Positions 1-5,916 of a stretch of 6,153 bases of DNA are shown here, one piece after another; position 1 is the stretch's first letter, and each line of letters opens with the position of its first letter. Origin of the DNA: Legionella genomosp. 1 (GTDB taxonomy: Bacteria; Pseudomonadota; Gammaproteobacteria; Legionellales; Legionellaceae); contig CAMDBQ010000092.1 in the NCBI GenBank assembly GCA_945889365.1, positions 1-6,153 of the forward strand. Reading direction: 5' to 3'. Below the pieces are notes generated by a model. That model saw only the letters and a list, made by a program, of their open reading frames with translations. It did no database searches and was not told the DNA's origin. Position numbers and translations under genes: made by a program.

Positions 1-508
1 TATAATCGTAAAAAAATTGCTGCAAGCAAAAAGCATCCGGTGTTGTATTTCCAACGGGTTGCAAGTCTTTCACATCACCCTGCCCCAAAGTACCAATGTA
101 TGCAGCCTTGGAACCCAGTGCGCTGTAGGCTTGTGCTAATTGATAGGCGATGGTTGTTTTACCATTGGTGCCGGTTACGCCCGTTACGGACAAAGCGCGT
201 GTTGGGTGACCATAAAAACTACTGGCGACTGCAGCCAGTTTTGTGGCTAATTCGGGTATGGGTACAAAAATAGTTTGATGTGTGAATACAAAAGACTCGG
301 GTAAATTAGCTGGGTCATAAGCCACGGCCACCGCACCAGCAAGAATGGCTTGTTGGCAATACAAACGCCCATCAGCAGCAGCCCCTGGATATGCAAAAAA
401 CAAGTAGCCTGGTTTTATTTGACGGCTGTCGTTATGCAGGCCAGTAATGTCGCAATCTGCTATAATAGAGCTACACCATGGAGTTAACAAATCAGCTAAT
501 TTCATCAT
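1..508 (-). CDS. murE: MurE, UDP-MurNAc-tripeptide synthetase, N-terminal part (cut by window edge)
   Basis: The first 169 codons of murE are open to the left edge with no stop, so the C-terminal two thirds lie outside. MurE is the cytoplasmic ATP-dependent Mur ligase that adds the third residue (meso-diaminopimelate in most Gram-negatives) to UDP-MurNAc-L-Ala-D-Glu. Visible motifs are the substrate-binding DSRQIKPG at residues 27-34, with LFFAYPG following at 36-42, the ATP-binding P-loop GTNGKTT at 113-119, and the conserved NTTPD at 154-158. The domain that decides the amino acid added is not visible. The start is the first of two adjacent ATG codons (508 and 505). A GAGGT Shine-Dalgarno at 518-514 sits 6 nt from the first and 9 nt from the second, so either could be used. 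The gene follows ftsI by 63 nt, the usual dcw order, and is probably cotranscribed with it. Confidence 0.95.
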   Translation of the reverse strand, partial: MMKLADLLTPWCSSIIADCDITGLHNDSRQIKPGYLFFAYPGAAADGRLYCQQAILAGAVAVAYDPANLPESFVFTHQTIFVPIPELATKLAAVASSFYGHPTRALSVTGVTGTNGKTTIAYQLAQAYSALGSKAAYIGTLGQGDVKDLQPVGNTTPDAFCLQQFFYDY

Positions 509-571
509 AAGTGACCTCAAACATTATGGTATGGACTCGCGGCGCGCGCCCATAGATGTGTGCAAAAGACA

Positions 572-2239
572 TCAAGACATCGGTTTGTCCGGCGCAATAT
601 CCAACGTGCGCAACGCCGCTGTCATCACTTTGGAAAACAAAGGTGACGCCACTTCCGCTCCATAGTAACCACCCTTCGTCGGCTGGTGAATAAACACAGC
701 AACAATTAACCTGGGGTTAGAGACCGGAGCAATGCCTACAAAACTGGCAATATACTTGTGTTCTTCATACCCTTTTTTACCCGCAACGCGCGCTGTACCG
801 GTTTTTCCAGCGACACGATAACCCGGTACATCAGCGGATTTACCTGTTCCATCATTTACCACGGCTTCTAACATAGCCAGAACTTGATTGGCTGTTTTTG
901 GATCAATAACCTGTTGGCCTGTCACCACAGGTTGATCGGGATTATGCAATAAACTAATGGGCAATAACCGTCCTTTATTGGCAAAAATCAAATAACTTTT
1001 AGCCAGTTGCAATGCACTGGCGGACATACCATAGCCGAAACTCAACGTGGCTAAAACAAATGCATTCGCATCCGTAGTTTTGACAATACTCCCTTCGCCC
1101 TCACCTGGATATCCACTTTCAGTTCGCTGGCCTATCCCGGATCGCATCAGCATGTCAATTAATTGTTCTGGAGGACTGGTTAATACCATTTTTGTCACGC
1201 CGACATTACTGGAGTGACGCAAAACGCCAGTGACATCCAAAATACCATAACTGTGCACATCGCGTATGGTATGGCCGTTAACTATCATCCAACTGGGTCG
1301 TGTATCAATGATCGTATCCGGTGTAAAACGGCCCGTATCCAACGCACTGGCAATGCTAAAGGGCTTGATTACTGATCCGGGTTCGAAGGTATCTGTCAGT
1401 GCTTTGTTTCGATAACTATCAAGCGTGTAATGACTACGCGCATTCGGGTTAAACGACGGTGCATTAGCAATGGCAATCACCTCGCCACTTTGAGTATCTA
1501 AAACAACCACGGATCCAGATTTTGCGCCATATTTAACCAAGGTGTTTTGCAACTCATGGTAAGCAAAAAATTGAATGCGCCGGTCAATACTCAATTGCAA
1601 CAAATGGCCTGGCTGTGGTTCCTTAACCATGTCAAGTTCTTCAATAATTCGACCCGCGCGATCTTTTACCACGCGTTTTTTTCCGCTATAACCAACTAAC
1701 CAATGTTGATAAGCCAGTTCAAGCCCTTCAATTCCATTATCATCTATATTCGTGAATCCTAATAATTGAGCTGTGCTATCGGCTTCAGGGTAATAACGTT
1801 TGAATTCTTGCTGGAAATTAAGACCGGGGATTTTAAGTTCGGCAATTTCTTTTGACAGGATGGGATCGATTTGGCGTTTTAGGTAAACAAAATCACGGGC
1901 GTGAGCTGGGTGCACATATTTGGATAACTGCGTCGTTGGCAAGCCAAGCAATTTTGCTAACACGACCAATTGTTTTGCGTCAGGCGCAAAACCCTTTTGA
2001 TTGATCCACAACGACTGCACCGGAGTACTCACGGCGAGTACGGCACCTTCTCTATCGATAATCATACCCCGAAAAGCCGGGATATCCACAACGCGCAAAC
2101 TACGGGCATTGCCCTGCCCTTGTAAGAATTGACGATTCACAACCATCAAATCAAGCATGCGCCAAATGAGTACTGCCAGTATCAATATAAAAAAAAATAC
2201 AATGGTTAATAACCGTGCTCGGTGAGCCGCTTTTTTCAT
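572..2239 (-). CDS. ftsI: FtsI (PBP3), septal peptidoglycan transpeptidase
   Basis: This is the class B penicillin-binding protein of the divisome. It crosslinks septal peptidoglycan in the periplasm, working with FtsW and activated through FtsQLB, and is a beta-lactam target. The protein has 555 aa (E. coli 588). There is a short basic cytoplasmic tail, a membrane anchor at about residues 10-32, a non-catalytic dimerisation domain beginning with the class B motif RGMIIDREG (57-65), and a transpeptidase domain from about residue 220. All three active-site motifs are present: S289-V-I-K292 with nucleophile Ser289 (within EPGSVIKPF), S343-S-N345, and K479-T-G481. The start ATG overlaps the ftsL stop as ATGA. 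No Shine-Dalgarno is visible just upstream (the sequence there is GCGTGCACG), so translation probably depends on coupling to ftsL. The gene is intact. The order after ftsL and before murE separates it from the elongation paralogue PBP2. Confidence 0.97.
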   Translation of the reverse strand: MKKAAHRARLLTIVFFFILILAVLIWRMLDLMVVNRQFLQGQGNARSLRVVDIPAFRGMIIDREGAVLAVSTPVQSLWINQKGFAPDAKQLVVLAKLLGLPTTQLSKYVHPAHARDFVYLKRQIDPILSKEIAELKIPGLNFQQEFKRYYPEADSTAQLLGFTNIDDNGIEGLELAYQHWLVGYSGKKRVVKDRAGRIIEELDMVKEPQPGHLLQLSIDRRIQFFAYHELQNTLVKYGAKSGSVVVLDTQSGEVIAIANAPSFNPNARSHYTLDSYRNKALTDTFEPGSVIKPFSIASALDTGRFTPDTIIDTRPSWMIVNGHTIRDVHSYGILDVTGVLRHSSNVGVTKMVLTSPPEQLIDMLMRSGIGQRTESGYPGEGEGSIVKTTDANAFVLATLSFGYGMSASALQLAKSYLIFANKGRLLPISLLHNPDQPVVTGQQVIDPKTANQVLAMLEAVVNDGTGKSADVPGYRVAGKTGTARVAGKKGYEEHKYIASFVGIAPVSNPRLIVAVFIHQPTKGGYYGAEVASPLFSKVMTAALRTLDIAPDKPMS

Positions 2240-2574
2240 CGTGCACGCAAAACAAAGGTTTGTTTACTAGCCGGCAATACCATATGTAATTTTTCAGCAG
2301 CCAACATTTGCACCCTTGATGGAGTCGCCAAACTGGCTTGTTCAAGCAACAATTGGCCCCATTGCAACTGCAACTGATGCGTTTGTTGTTCTGCTGATTC
2401 CAGTTGACTAAGCGCCACACGATGCACATTGGTTGTATATACCACACTCAATGCACTAACCAGCACAGCGACTAACAATGCTATTTGTAAACATAGCTGC
2501 TTTGATAGCCTCATGTTAGCCAGTTGCCCATGAAAAAAATCACCTTGACTGATACCTTTCGCTGCAGCATTCAT
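2236..2574 (-). CDS. ftsL: FtsL, divisome membrane protein
   Basis: This is a small bitopic cell-division protein of 112 aa (E. coli 121). In the known family it forms the FtsQLB complex with FtsB and FtsQ and activates FtsWI. The sequence shows a cytoplasmic N-terminus of about 27 residues with basic positions before the membrane, one transmembrane helix at about 28-46 (rich in Leu, Val and Ala), then a periplasmic coiled-coil-like segment rich in Leu and Gln (about 52-82). A C-terminal SRVQMLAAEKLHM stretch (86-98) resembles the conserved FtsL tail. The start ATG overlaps the rsmH stop as ATGA and has a good AGGAGAG Shine-Dalgarno at 2589-2583, 8 nt away, which supports this start over the internal Met21. 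The stop overlaps the ftsI start in the same way. FtsL is poorly conserved, so the call rests on length, topology and position as well as sequence. Confidence 0.92.
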   Translation of the reverse strand: MNAAAKGISQGDFFHGQLANMRLSKQLCLQIALLVAVLVSALSVVYTTNVHRVALSQLESAEQQTHQLQLQWGQLLLEQASLATPSRVQMLAAEKLHMVLPASKQTFVLRAR

Positions 2575-3497
2575 GCTATTTTCTCTCCTATCCTAAGTAC
2601 CGCACTACGGGAGCGGACGTTTTCCTTTACTTCTTTTTCATCTGGTTTAACGGCCTTACCCACTCGTTTAAAATATGTTTTAATCTCAGCCGCTCGAATC
2701 GGAACACCCAATGGGGGTTGAATACCTTGTTCCTGGTCGCGCATAAATTGCTTCACTATCCGGTCTTCCAGTGAATGAAAGCTAATCACAGACAGTCGTC
2801 CACCTACAGCTAACGCGCCTACACACTGTTTCAAACAATCGGTTAAATCCGATAGTTCCTGATTAATATGAATTCGAATGGCCTGAAACACGCGGGTAGC
2901 CGGGTGTTTATGTTTTTCCCATTTCGGATTGGCTTCCTTAACAATTTCCGCTAATACCGCTGTGGTTAAAATGGGCGACTTTTCTCGAGCACTCACAATG
3001 GCTCGCGCAATCCGTCCAGCAAATCGTTCTTCACCATATTGCTTAAATACATGCGCCATCTCATTAGCGTCGGCTTGATTAACAAAGCGTGCCGCGTCCA
3101 GCGCTTGGGTTGAATCCATGCGCATATCCAAAGGCCCTTCATGCATAAAACTAAACCCGCGTTCAGGATTATCCAATTGGGGCGAGGACACGCCTAAATC
3201 AAGTAATATGCCATTAACTTGCCCATACACACCCTGTTGTTGGGTCACTTCAGCCAAGTCAGCAAATGTTCCATGCGCAATCGTAAAGCGCGGATCATCT
3301 GAAAAATGTTGCTTGGCGTATTCAATGGCTTCTAAATCTTTATCAATCGCGATTAAACGCCCCGATTGATTCAACTGCTGCAAAATGGCTCGACTGTGTC
3401 CACCACGGCCGAATGTACCATCTACATAAGTGCCATCTGCTTTGATCGCCAAAGCGTCTATTGATTCTTTTAACAAGACCGAGCGATGTGCGGTCAT
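2571..3497 (-). CDS. rsmH: RsmH (MraW), 16S rRNA C1402 N4-methyltransferase
   Basis: This cytoplasmic S-adenosylmethionine-dependent enzyme N4-methylates C1402 of 16S rRNA in the ribosomal P site. The 308 aa product matches the family length (E. coli 313). Visible motifs are HRSVLLKE near the N-terminus, the SAM-binding VDGTFGRGGHS (25-35), the acidic loop DKD (52-54), ILLDLGVSSPQLD (97-109), RGFSF (113-117), PLDMRMD (122-128), HPATRVFQAIRIHIN (198-212), ISFHSLEDRIVK (238-249) and the C-terminal NVRSRSAVLR (293-302). The start ATG is 13 nt after the mraZ stop with only a weak GGA Shine-Dalgarno. The TGA stop overlaps the ftsL start as ATGA. Position 2 of the dcw cluster after mraZ is canonical. 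I see no missing motif or frame disruption. Confidence 0.98.
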   Translation of the reverse strand: MTAHRSVLLKESIDALAIKADGTYVDGTFGRGGHSRAILQQLNQSGRLIAIDKDLEAIEYAKQHFSDDPRFTIAHGTFADLAEVTQQQGVYGQVNGILLDLGVSSPQLDNPERGFSFMHEGPLDMRMDSTQALDAARFVNQADANEMAHVFKQYGEERFAGRIARAIVSAREKSPILTTAVLAEIVKEANPKWEKHKHPATRVFQAIRIHINQELSDLTDCLKQCVGALAVGGRLSVISFHSLEDRIVKQFMRDQEQGIQPPLGVPIRAAEIKTYFKRVGKAVKPDEKEVKENVRSRSAVLRIGEKIA

Positions 3498-3510
3498 AAT
3501 TTAATTCCAA

Positions 3511-3969
3511 CTATAAGGAAAACGTTTTCATTTCATCAGGCAATCCGTCTGCTCCAGATGCCTCATCTGCGAGCCATTGCTCGCGCCTGGATTGCCACAA
3601 GGCTTCATCCCAGACTTCAAATTTATTGCCCTGCCCTATCATGACTACGCGCTTGTCGAGTTGCGCATAATCGCGTAGCAGTGGAGGCAACAGCAATCGT
3701 CCGTTGTTATCCAGCTCAACATCCGTTGCATGCCCTATCAACAAACGTTGAATCCGTCGGGCTGCCGCATTAAAACTCGGCAAGCGCTGCAAATTATCTT
3801 CTATTACCTGCCATTGTTTGGCAGGATACAGCAATAAACAGGTTTCTTCGGTATCAATGGTTACAACTAGAGAGGAACCCTCTTGCGCACCCAAAGCGTC
3901 TCGATAACGCGTTGGTACGGCAAGACGGCCTTTCCCGTCAATGTTGATTGCATTAATGCCTCTAAACAT
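3511..3969 (-). CDS. mraZ: MraZ, AbrB-fold transcriptional regulator of the dcw operon
   Basis: MraZ is the first dcw gene. In E. coli it is a ring-forming DNA-binding protein that represses its own operon. From the ATG at 3969 the product has 152 aa, as in E. coli, and begins MFRGINAINIDGKGRL, the normal family N-terminus. The two tandem MraZ/SpoVT-AbrB half-domains carry the signature loops DGKGR (11-15) and DNNGR (87-91). A GTG at 4011 would add 14 residues (ending ...NTKT) that do not resemble family members, so I reject it. Neither start has a recognisable Shine-Dalgarno at the right distance: the bases just before the ATG read CAATACAAAAACT. That suggests weak or leader-dependent initiation. 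The start choice rests on homology and length. rsmH follows after 13 nt. Confidence 0.95.
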   Translation of the reverse strand: MFRGINAINIDGKGRLAVPTRYRDALGAQEGSSLVVTIDTEETCLLLYPAKQWQVIEDNLQRLPSFNAAARRIQRLLIGHATDVELDNNGRLLLPPLLRDYAQLDKRVVMIGQGNKFEVWDEALWQSRREQWLADEASGADGLPDEMKTFSL

Positions 3970-3995
3970 AGTTTTTGTATTGTGAGAAAAACTAA

Positions 3996-4010
3996 CCCCA
4001 CAAATCTCCA
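3996..4010 (-). promoter_or_regulatory. candidate MraZ operator (two TGGNG repeats)
   Basis: On the minus strand TGGAG (4010-4006) and TGGGG (4000-3996) are direct repeats separated by exactly 5 nt, a 10-bp period on one DNA face. Known MraZ binding sites are tandem TGGG-type pentamers with 5-nt spacers in front of mraZ, so position and spacing fit autorepression. Only two repeats are visible rather than three, and the first departs from TGGG. The site lies between the predicted start of transcription and the mraZ ATG. Confidence 0.5.
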
Positions 4011-4040
4011 CTTTTTAGTTATTTTATACCACTTTCATAT

Positions 4041-4070
4041 ACTATAGAAACACATTTTCCCTGCCGTCAA
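4041..4070 (-). promoter_or_regulatory. sigma-70 promoter of the dcw operon (Pmra)
   Basis: The minus strand has a -35 of TTGACG (4070-4065) and a -10 of TATAGT (4046-4041). Each matches 5 of 6 consensus bases, with an 18-bp spacer. Directly upstream, 4090-4071 is an A-run followed by a T-run resembling an UP element. Transcription would start near 4034, giving a leader of about 65 nt before the mraZ ATG. A second -10-like TATAAA at 4028-4023 has no convincing -35. The promoter sits in the coaX-mraZ gap, so the dcw cluster can be transcribed independently of coaX. Confidence 0.65.
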
Positions 4071-4167
4071 GGAAAAGTGTATTTTTTTGATAAAAAAGTG
4101 TTGGAGATATCGTCATGACGGGGAGTTTGATCTTTTTATTGCCAAATTGGCGGGTTTACGACAGGGA

Positions 4168-4941
4168 TCATTGGGTTGTATTCATTTCAGCCGCAATCCT
4201 CACACCCTGCAAAACTAAATCAGGAAGGAGGTGATCATATAAATCATGCTTATCAAATAACGATGCAAATCCACCTGTTGCCAGAACTAATACATCTTGA
4301 TCAGCAAAGGCTTCTTTTTTAATCCGCTGAATTAACTCACGACAGGCACCTAACGCACCATAAAAAACGCCAGACTGAATACTTTCAATAGTAGATCGGC
4401 CAACGGCTTGATCAACTTTGACAATATCCACTGCTGGTAATTTTGCGGTATTATTGGACAACGCATCAACAGCTAAGCGTACGCCGGGTAATATCGCGCC
4501 TCCGAGATAAGCTTTTTTTGTGGTGATGGCGCAAAACGTCGTCGCTGTACCAAAATCAATGATGATTAAATTTTTTCCTGGGAAACGGTGTGTCGCTGCA
4601 ATAGCATTGGCAATGCGATCCGCTCCAACATCAACTGGATTACGGTATTTGATATTCAGGCCGGTTTTAACCCCAGCTTGTAAAAAAAATGGCTCGGTAG
4701 AAAAGTATTTAATGCACGCAGCACGCAGGGAATAGTCCAGTTGCGGTACGACGGAACAAATAGCAATTGCAGTAATGGACTCCGGATCGCATTGATTCTC
4801 ACGCAAAACCGACTTCAGGAAAAGACCTAATTCATCTGATGTACATGTTGAAGAGGTATGACGAAAACGAAGGCAAATTTCATCACCGGAAAATACGCCT
4901 CCATAAATATGAGAGTTACCGACATCAATAGACAGGATCAT
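4168..4941 (-). CDS. coaX: CoaX, type III pantothenate kinase
   Basis: CoaX catalyses the first committed step of coenzyme A synthesis, the ATP-dependent phosphorylation of pantothenate, in the cytoplasm. Known type III enzymes need a monovalent cation and are not feedback-inhibited by CoA, unlike the unrelated CoaA. The 257 aa product is full length. Motifs of the ASKHA fold are visible: DVGNSH (6-11, first phosphate-binding loop), NPVDVGADRIAN (101-112, with the conserved GADR catalytic region), IIDFGTATT (127-135), GGAILPGV (147-154) and ATGG (221-224). The ATG was chosen because ILSIDVGNS is the normal N-terminus. A weak GTGAG Shine-Dalgarno lies at 4955-4951, 9 nt upstream. The gene begins about 36 nt after the rnpB 3' end with no promoter or terminator seen, so it may be expressed by read-through from rnpB. 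No clear intrinsic terminator follows it. Confidence 0.97.
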   Translation of the reverse strand: MILSIDVGNSHIYGGVFSGDEICLRFRHTSSTCTSDELGLFLKSVLRENQCDPESITAIAICSVVPQLDYSLRAACIKYFSTEPFFLQAGVKTGLNIKYRNPVDVGADRIANAIAATHRFPGKNLIIIDFGTATTFCAITTKKAYLGGAILPGVRLAVDALSNNTAKLPAVDIVKVDQAVGRSTIESIQSGVFYGALGACRELIQRIKKEAFADQDVLVLATGGFASLFDKHDLYDHLLPDLVLQGVRIAAEMNTTQ

Positions 4942-4977
4942 GGATTAATGCTCACTGGTAAAAGACAGCATGAAATA

Positions 4978-5347
4978 AGTTGAAGTCAGTCGATAAGCCG
5001 GGTTCTGTCGTGGACAATCATTCATCTGGGACAAACGTCACCGTTTGCCTCAAGCGACCTACCCGAATCCCGCACGGGCCGTGCGTTATGATCTTGCGAT
5101 CACATGGATCCCTATTTGGTCTTGCTCCGAGTGGGGTTTTCCCTGCCACGCCTGTTGCCAGACGTGCGGTGCGCTCTTACCGCACCATTTCACCCTTACC
5201 GGTTAGGAACAAGTCCTGCACGGCGGTATATTTTCTGTGGCACTTTCCGTAGACTCGCGCCTCCCAGGCGTTACCTGGCACTCTGCCCTATGGAGCCCGG
5301 ACTTTCCTCCCTTCGCTTGCGCAAAGAGCGATTGCCTAACCGACTTC
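4978..5347 (-). ncRNA. rnpB: RNase P RNA, bacterial type A
   Basis: This is the catalytic RNA of ribonuclease P, which with the RnpA protein removes 5' leaders from tRNA precursors. On the minus strand the near-universal core is plain: GAGGAAAGTCCGGGCTCCAT near the 5' end, GGTAAGGGTGAAA and GGTGCGGTAAGAGCGCACC in the middle, and CACGACAGAACCCGGCTTAT near the 3' end. P1 forms between GAAGTCGGTT (5347-5338) and GACTGACTTC (4991-4982), which sets the ends; the exact 3' end is uncertain by a few bases. P2 pairs GGCAATC with GATTGTC. The L15 GGU that binds tRNA CCA ends is kept at 5063-5061. P18 is capped by a GUGA loop. The length is about 370 nt (E. coli 377). P3 is short and an extra hairpin is present (see findings). 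Confidence 0.97.
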
Positions 5348-5354
5348 GGGGGCG

Positions 5355-5383
5355 ATAGTATCACACACTATACTCAGTCACAA
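5355..5383 (-). promoter_or_regulatory. rnpB promoter
   Basis: The minus strand has TTGTGA (5383-5378) as -35 and TACTAT (5360-5355) as -10, separated by 17 bp and each 4 of 6 to consensus. The predicted RNA 5' end is 8 bp downstream at 5347. The discriminator is GC-rich (CGCCCCC), as is common at stable-RNA promoters under stringent control. The -35 begins only 3 bp after the T-run of the upstream terminator, leaving no room for another gene. An alternative -10, GATACT (5362-5357), overlaps it. Confidence 0.55.
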
Positions 5384-5386
5384 ATC

Positions 5387-5449
5387 AAAAAAACCGAACC
5401 AGCACGTCATCCAGAGCTTCGCTCTGGATGACGTGCTGGTTCGGTTTTT
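5387..5449 (-). terminator. long perfect inverted repeat, intrinsic terminator of fis
   Basis: Positions 5389-5417 and 5421-5449 form a perfect 29-bp inverted repeat around a 3-base loop (TTC). The GC-rich stem from 5394 to 5444 begins CCGAACCAGCACGTCATCC. On the minus strand the stem is followed by seven T (5393-5387), fitting a rho-independent terminator just downstream of the fis stop. The plus strand also has five T after the stem, so it could act in both directions. The stem is much longer than a terminator needs, which raises the possibility that it is a copy of a dispersed palindromic repeat. Confidence 0.8.
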
Positions 5450-5471
5450 GGAATAGCGAGTAGCGTACTCA

Positions 5472-5750
5472 TTACAAATCGCGTGAACCAATAAACTCAT
5501 CATCAAAATAACGTTTGAGTTTTGTACGCAATGTACCACGGCTTACACCAAGAACGCGTGCAGCTTTTGATTGATTGTAACGGGTCATTTCCATTACAGT
5601 ACGGAACAATGGTGCTTCAATTTCTTCAATAATCAATTGATATAAATTCAAGTTAACCGCTTTATTGTTTACAGCACCTAAATAACCTTTTACAGCACCA
5701 ACAACTTGTTGTGCTAATGCTTCATTTTGTTGTTCCAATATTACACTCAT
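5472..5750 (-). CDS. fis: Fis-family nucleoid-associated transcriptional regulator
   Basis: Fis proteins are small dimeric DNA-bending factors that organise the nucleoid and regulate stable RNA and many other promoters. The 92 aa product aligns over its C-terminal two thirds with E. coli Fis (98 aa): a dimerisation helix region LYQLIIEEIEAPLFRTVME (36-54), then a helix-turn-helix around NQSKAARVLGVSRGTLRTKL (59-78). The N-terminal arm is divergent. About ten residues (DDEFIGSRDL) extend past the point where E. coli Fis stops. The start ATG has a GGAG Shine-Dalgarno at 5760-5757 with 6 nt spacing. It has its own promoter and terminator, so it is probably a single-gene unit. It is not preceded by dusB, the usual partner in enterobacteria. 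Legionella-type genomes carry several Fis paralogues, so this may be one of several copies. Confidence 0.92.
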   Translation of the reverse strand: MSVILEQQNEALAQQVVGAVKGYLGAVNNKAVNLNLYQLIIEEIEAPLFRTVMEMTRYNQSKAARVLGVSRGTLRTKLKRYFDDEFIGSRDL

Positions 5751-5812
5751 GATTTTCTCCAGTTACATATAAATACGCTCAATCAACTTACAGGCCGAGC
5801 ACCATGGGTCAT

Positions 5813-5841
5813 ATGATAACAAAGATCTCAAGTAATGTAAA
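5813..5841 (-). promoter_or_regulatory. fis promoter, sigma-70 type
   Basis: The minus strand has TTTACA (5841-5836) and TATCAT (5818-5813) separated by 17 bp, each 5 of 6 to consensus. This is the best-scoring promoter I found by eye in the window. Transcription would start near 5806, giving an untranslated leader of about 55 nt. The surrounding 5811-5880 is strongly A/T-rich. Confidence 0.65.
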
Positions 5842-5916
5842 TATTGCATCAAAGATATTCACTTTATTATCTTTTAAGCTATCCGAGTCGCGGCTTGGAT
5901 AATTCAAAAGGTTAGA

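Noticed and set aside
40..665. Plus-strand open frames at 40-273 and 447-665
   Set aside because: They lie opposite murE and the ftsI end, have no recognisable product, and the minus-strand frames carry clear family motifs.
2151..2447. Minus-strand 98-codon frame across the ftsL-ftsI junction
   Set aside because: It is an out-of-frame shadow of two well-supported genes, with a Cys- and Trp-rich composition typical of a spurious frame.
3970..4011. GTG start at 4011 for a 166-aa MraZ
   Set aside because: The added 14 residues do not match the family, there is no Shine-Dalgarno, and the segment overlaps the candidate operator. The ATG at 3969 gives the standard 152-aa protein.
4980..5431. Three plus-strand open frames of 64-90 codons across the RNase P RNA and its flank
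   Set aside because: They are antisense to the strongly conserved rnpB, overlap one another in different frames, and resemble no protein family. They arise because the RNA gene happens to lack stops on that strand.
5458..5470. Small inverted repeat GAGTA-GCG-TACTC just after the fis stop
   Set aside because: A 5-bp stem without a T-run is easily found by chance. The adjacent long hairpin already explains termination.
5881..5900. Imperfect hairpin ATCCGAG...CTTGGAT downstream of the Fe-S carrier gene
   Set aside because: On the transcribed strand one of the seven pairs fails (A-C) and no T-run follows, so I do not call it a terminator.
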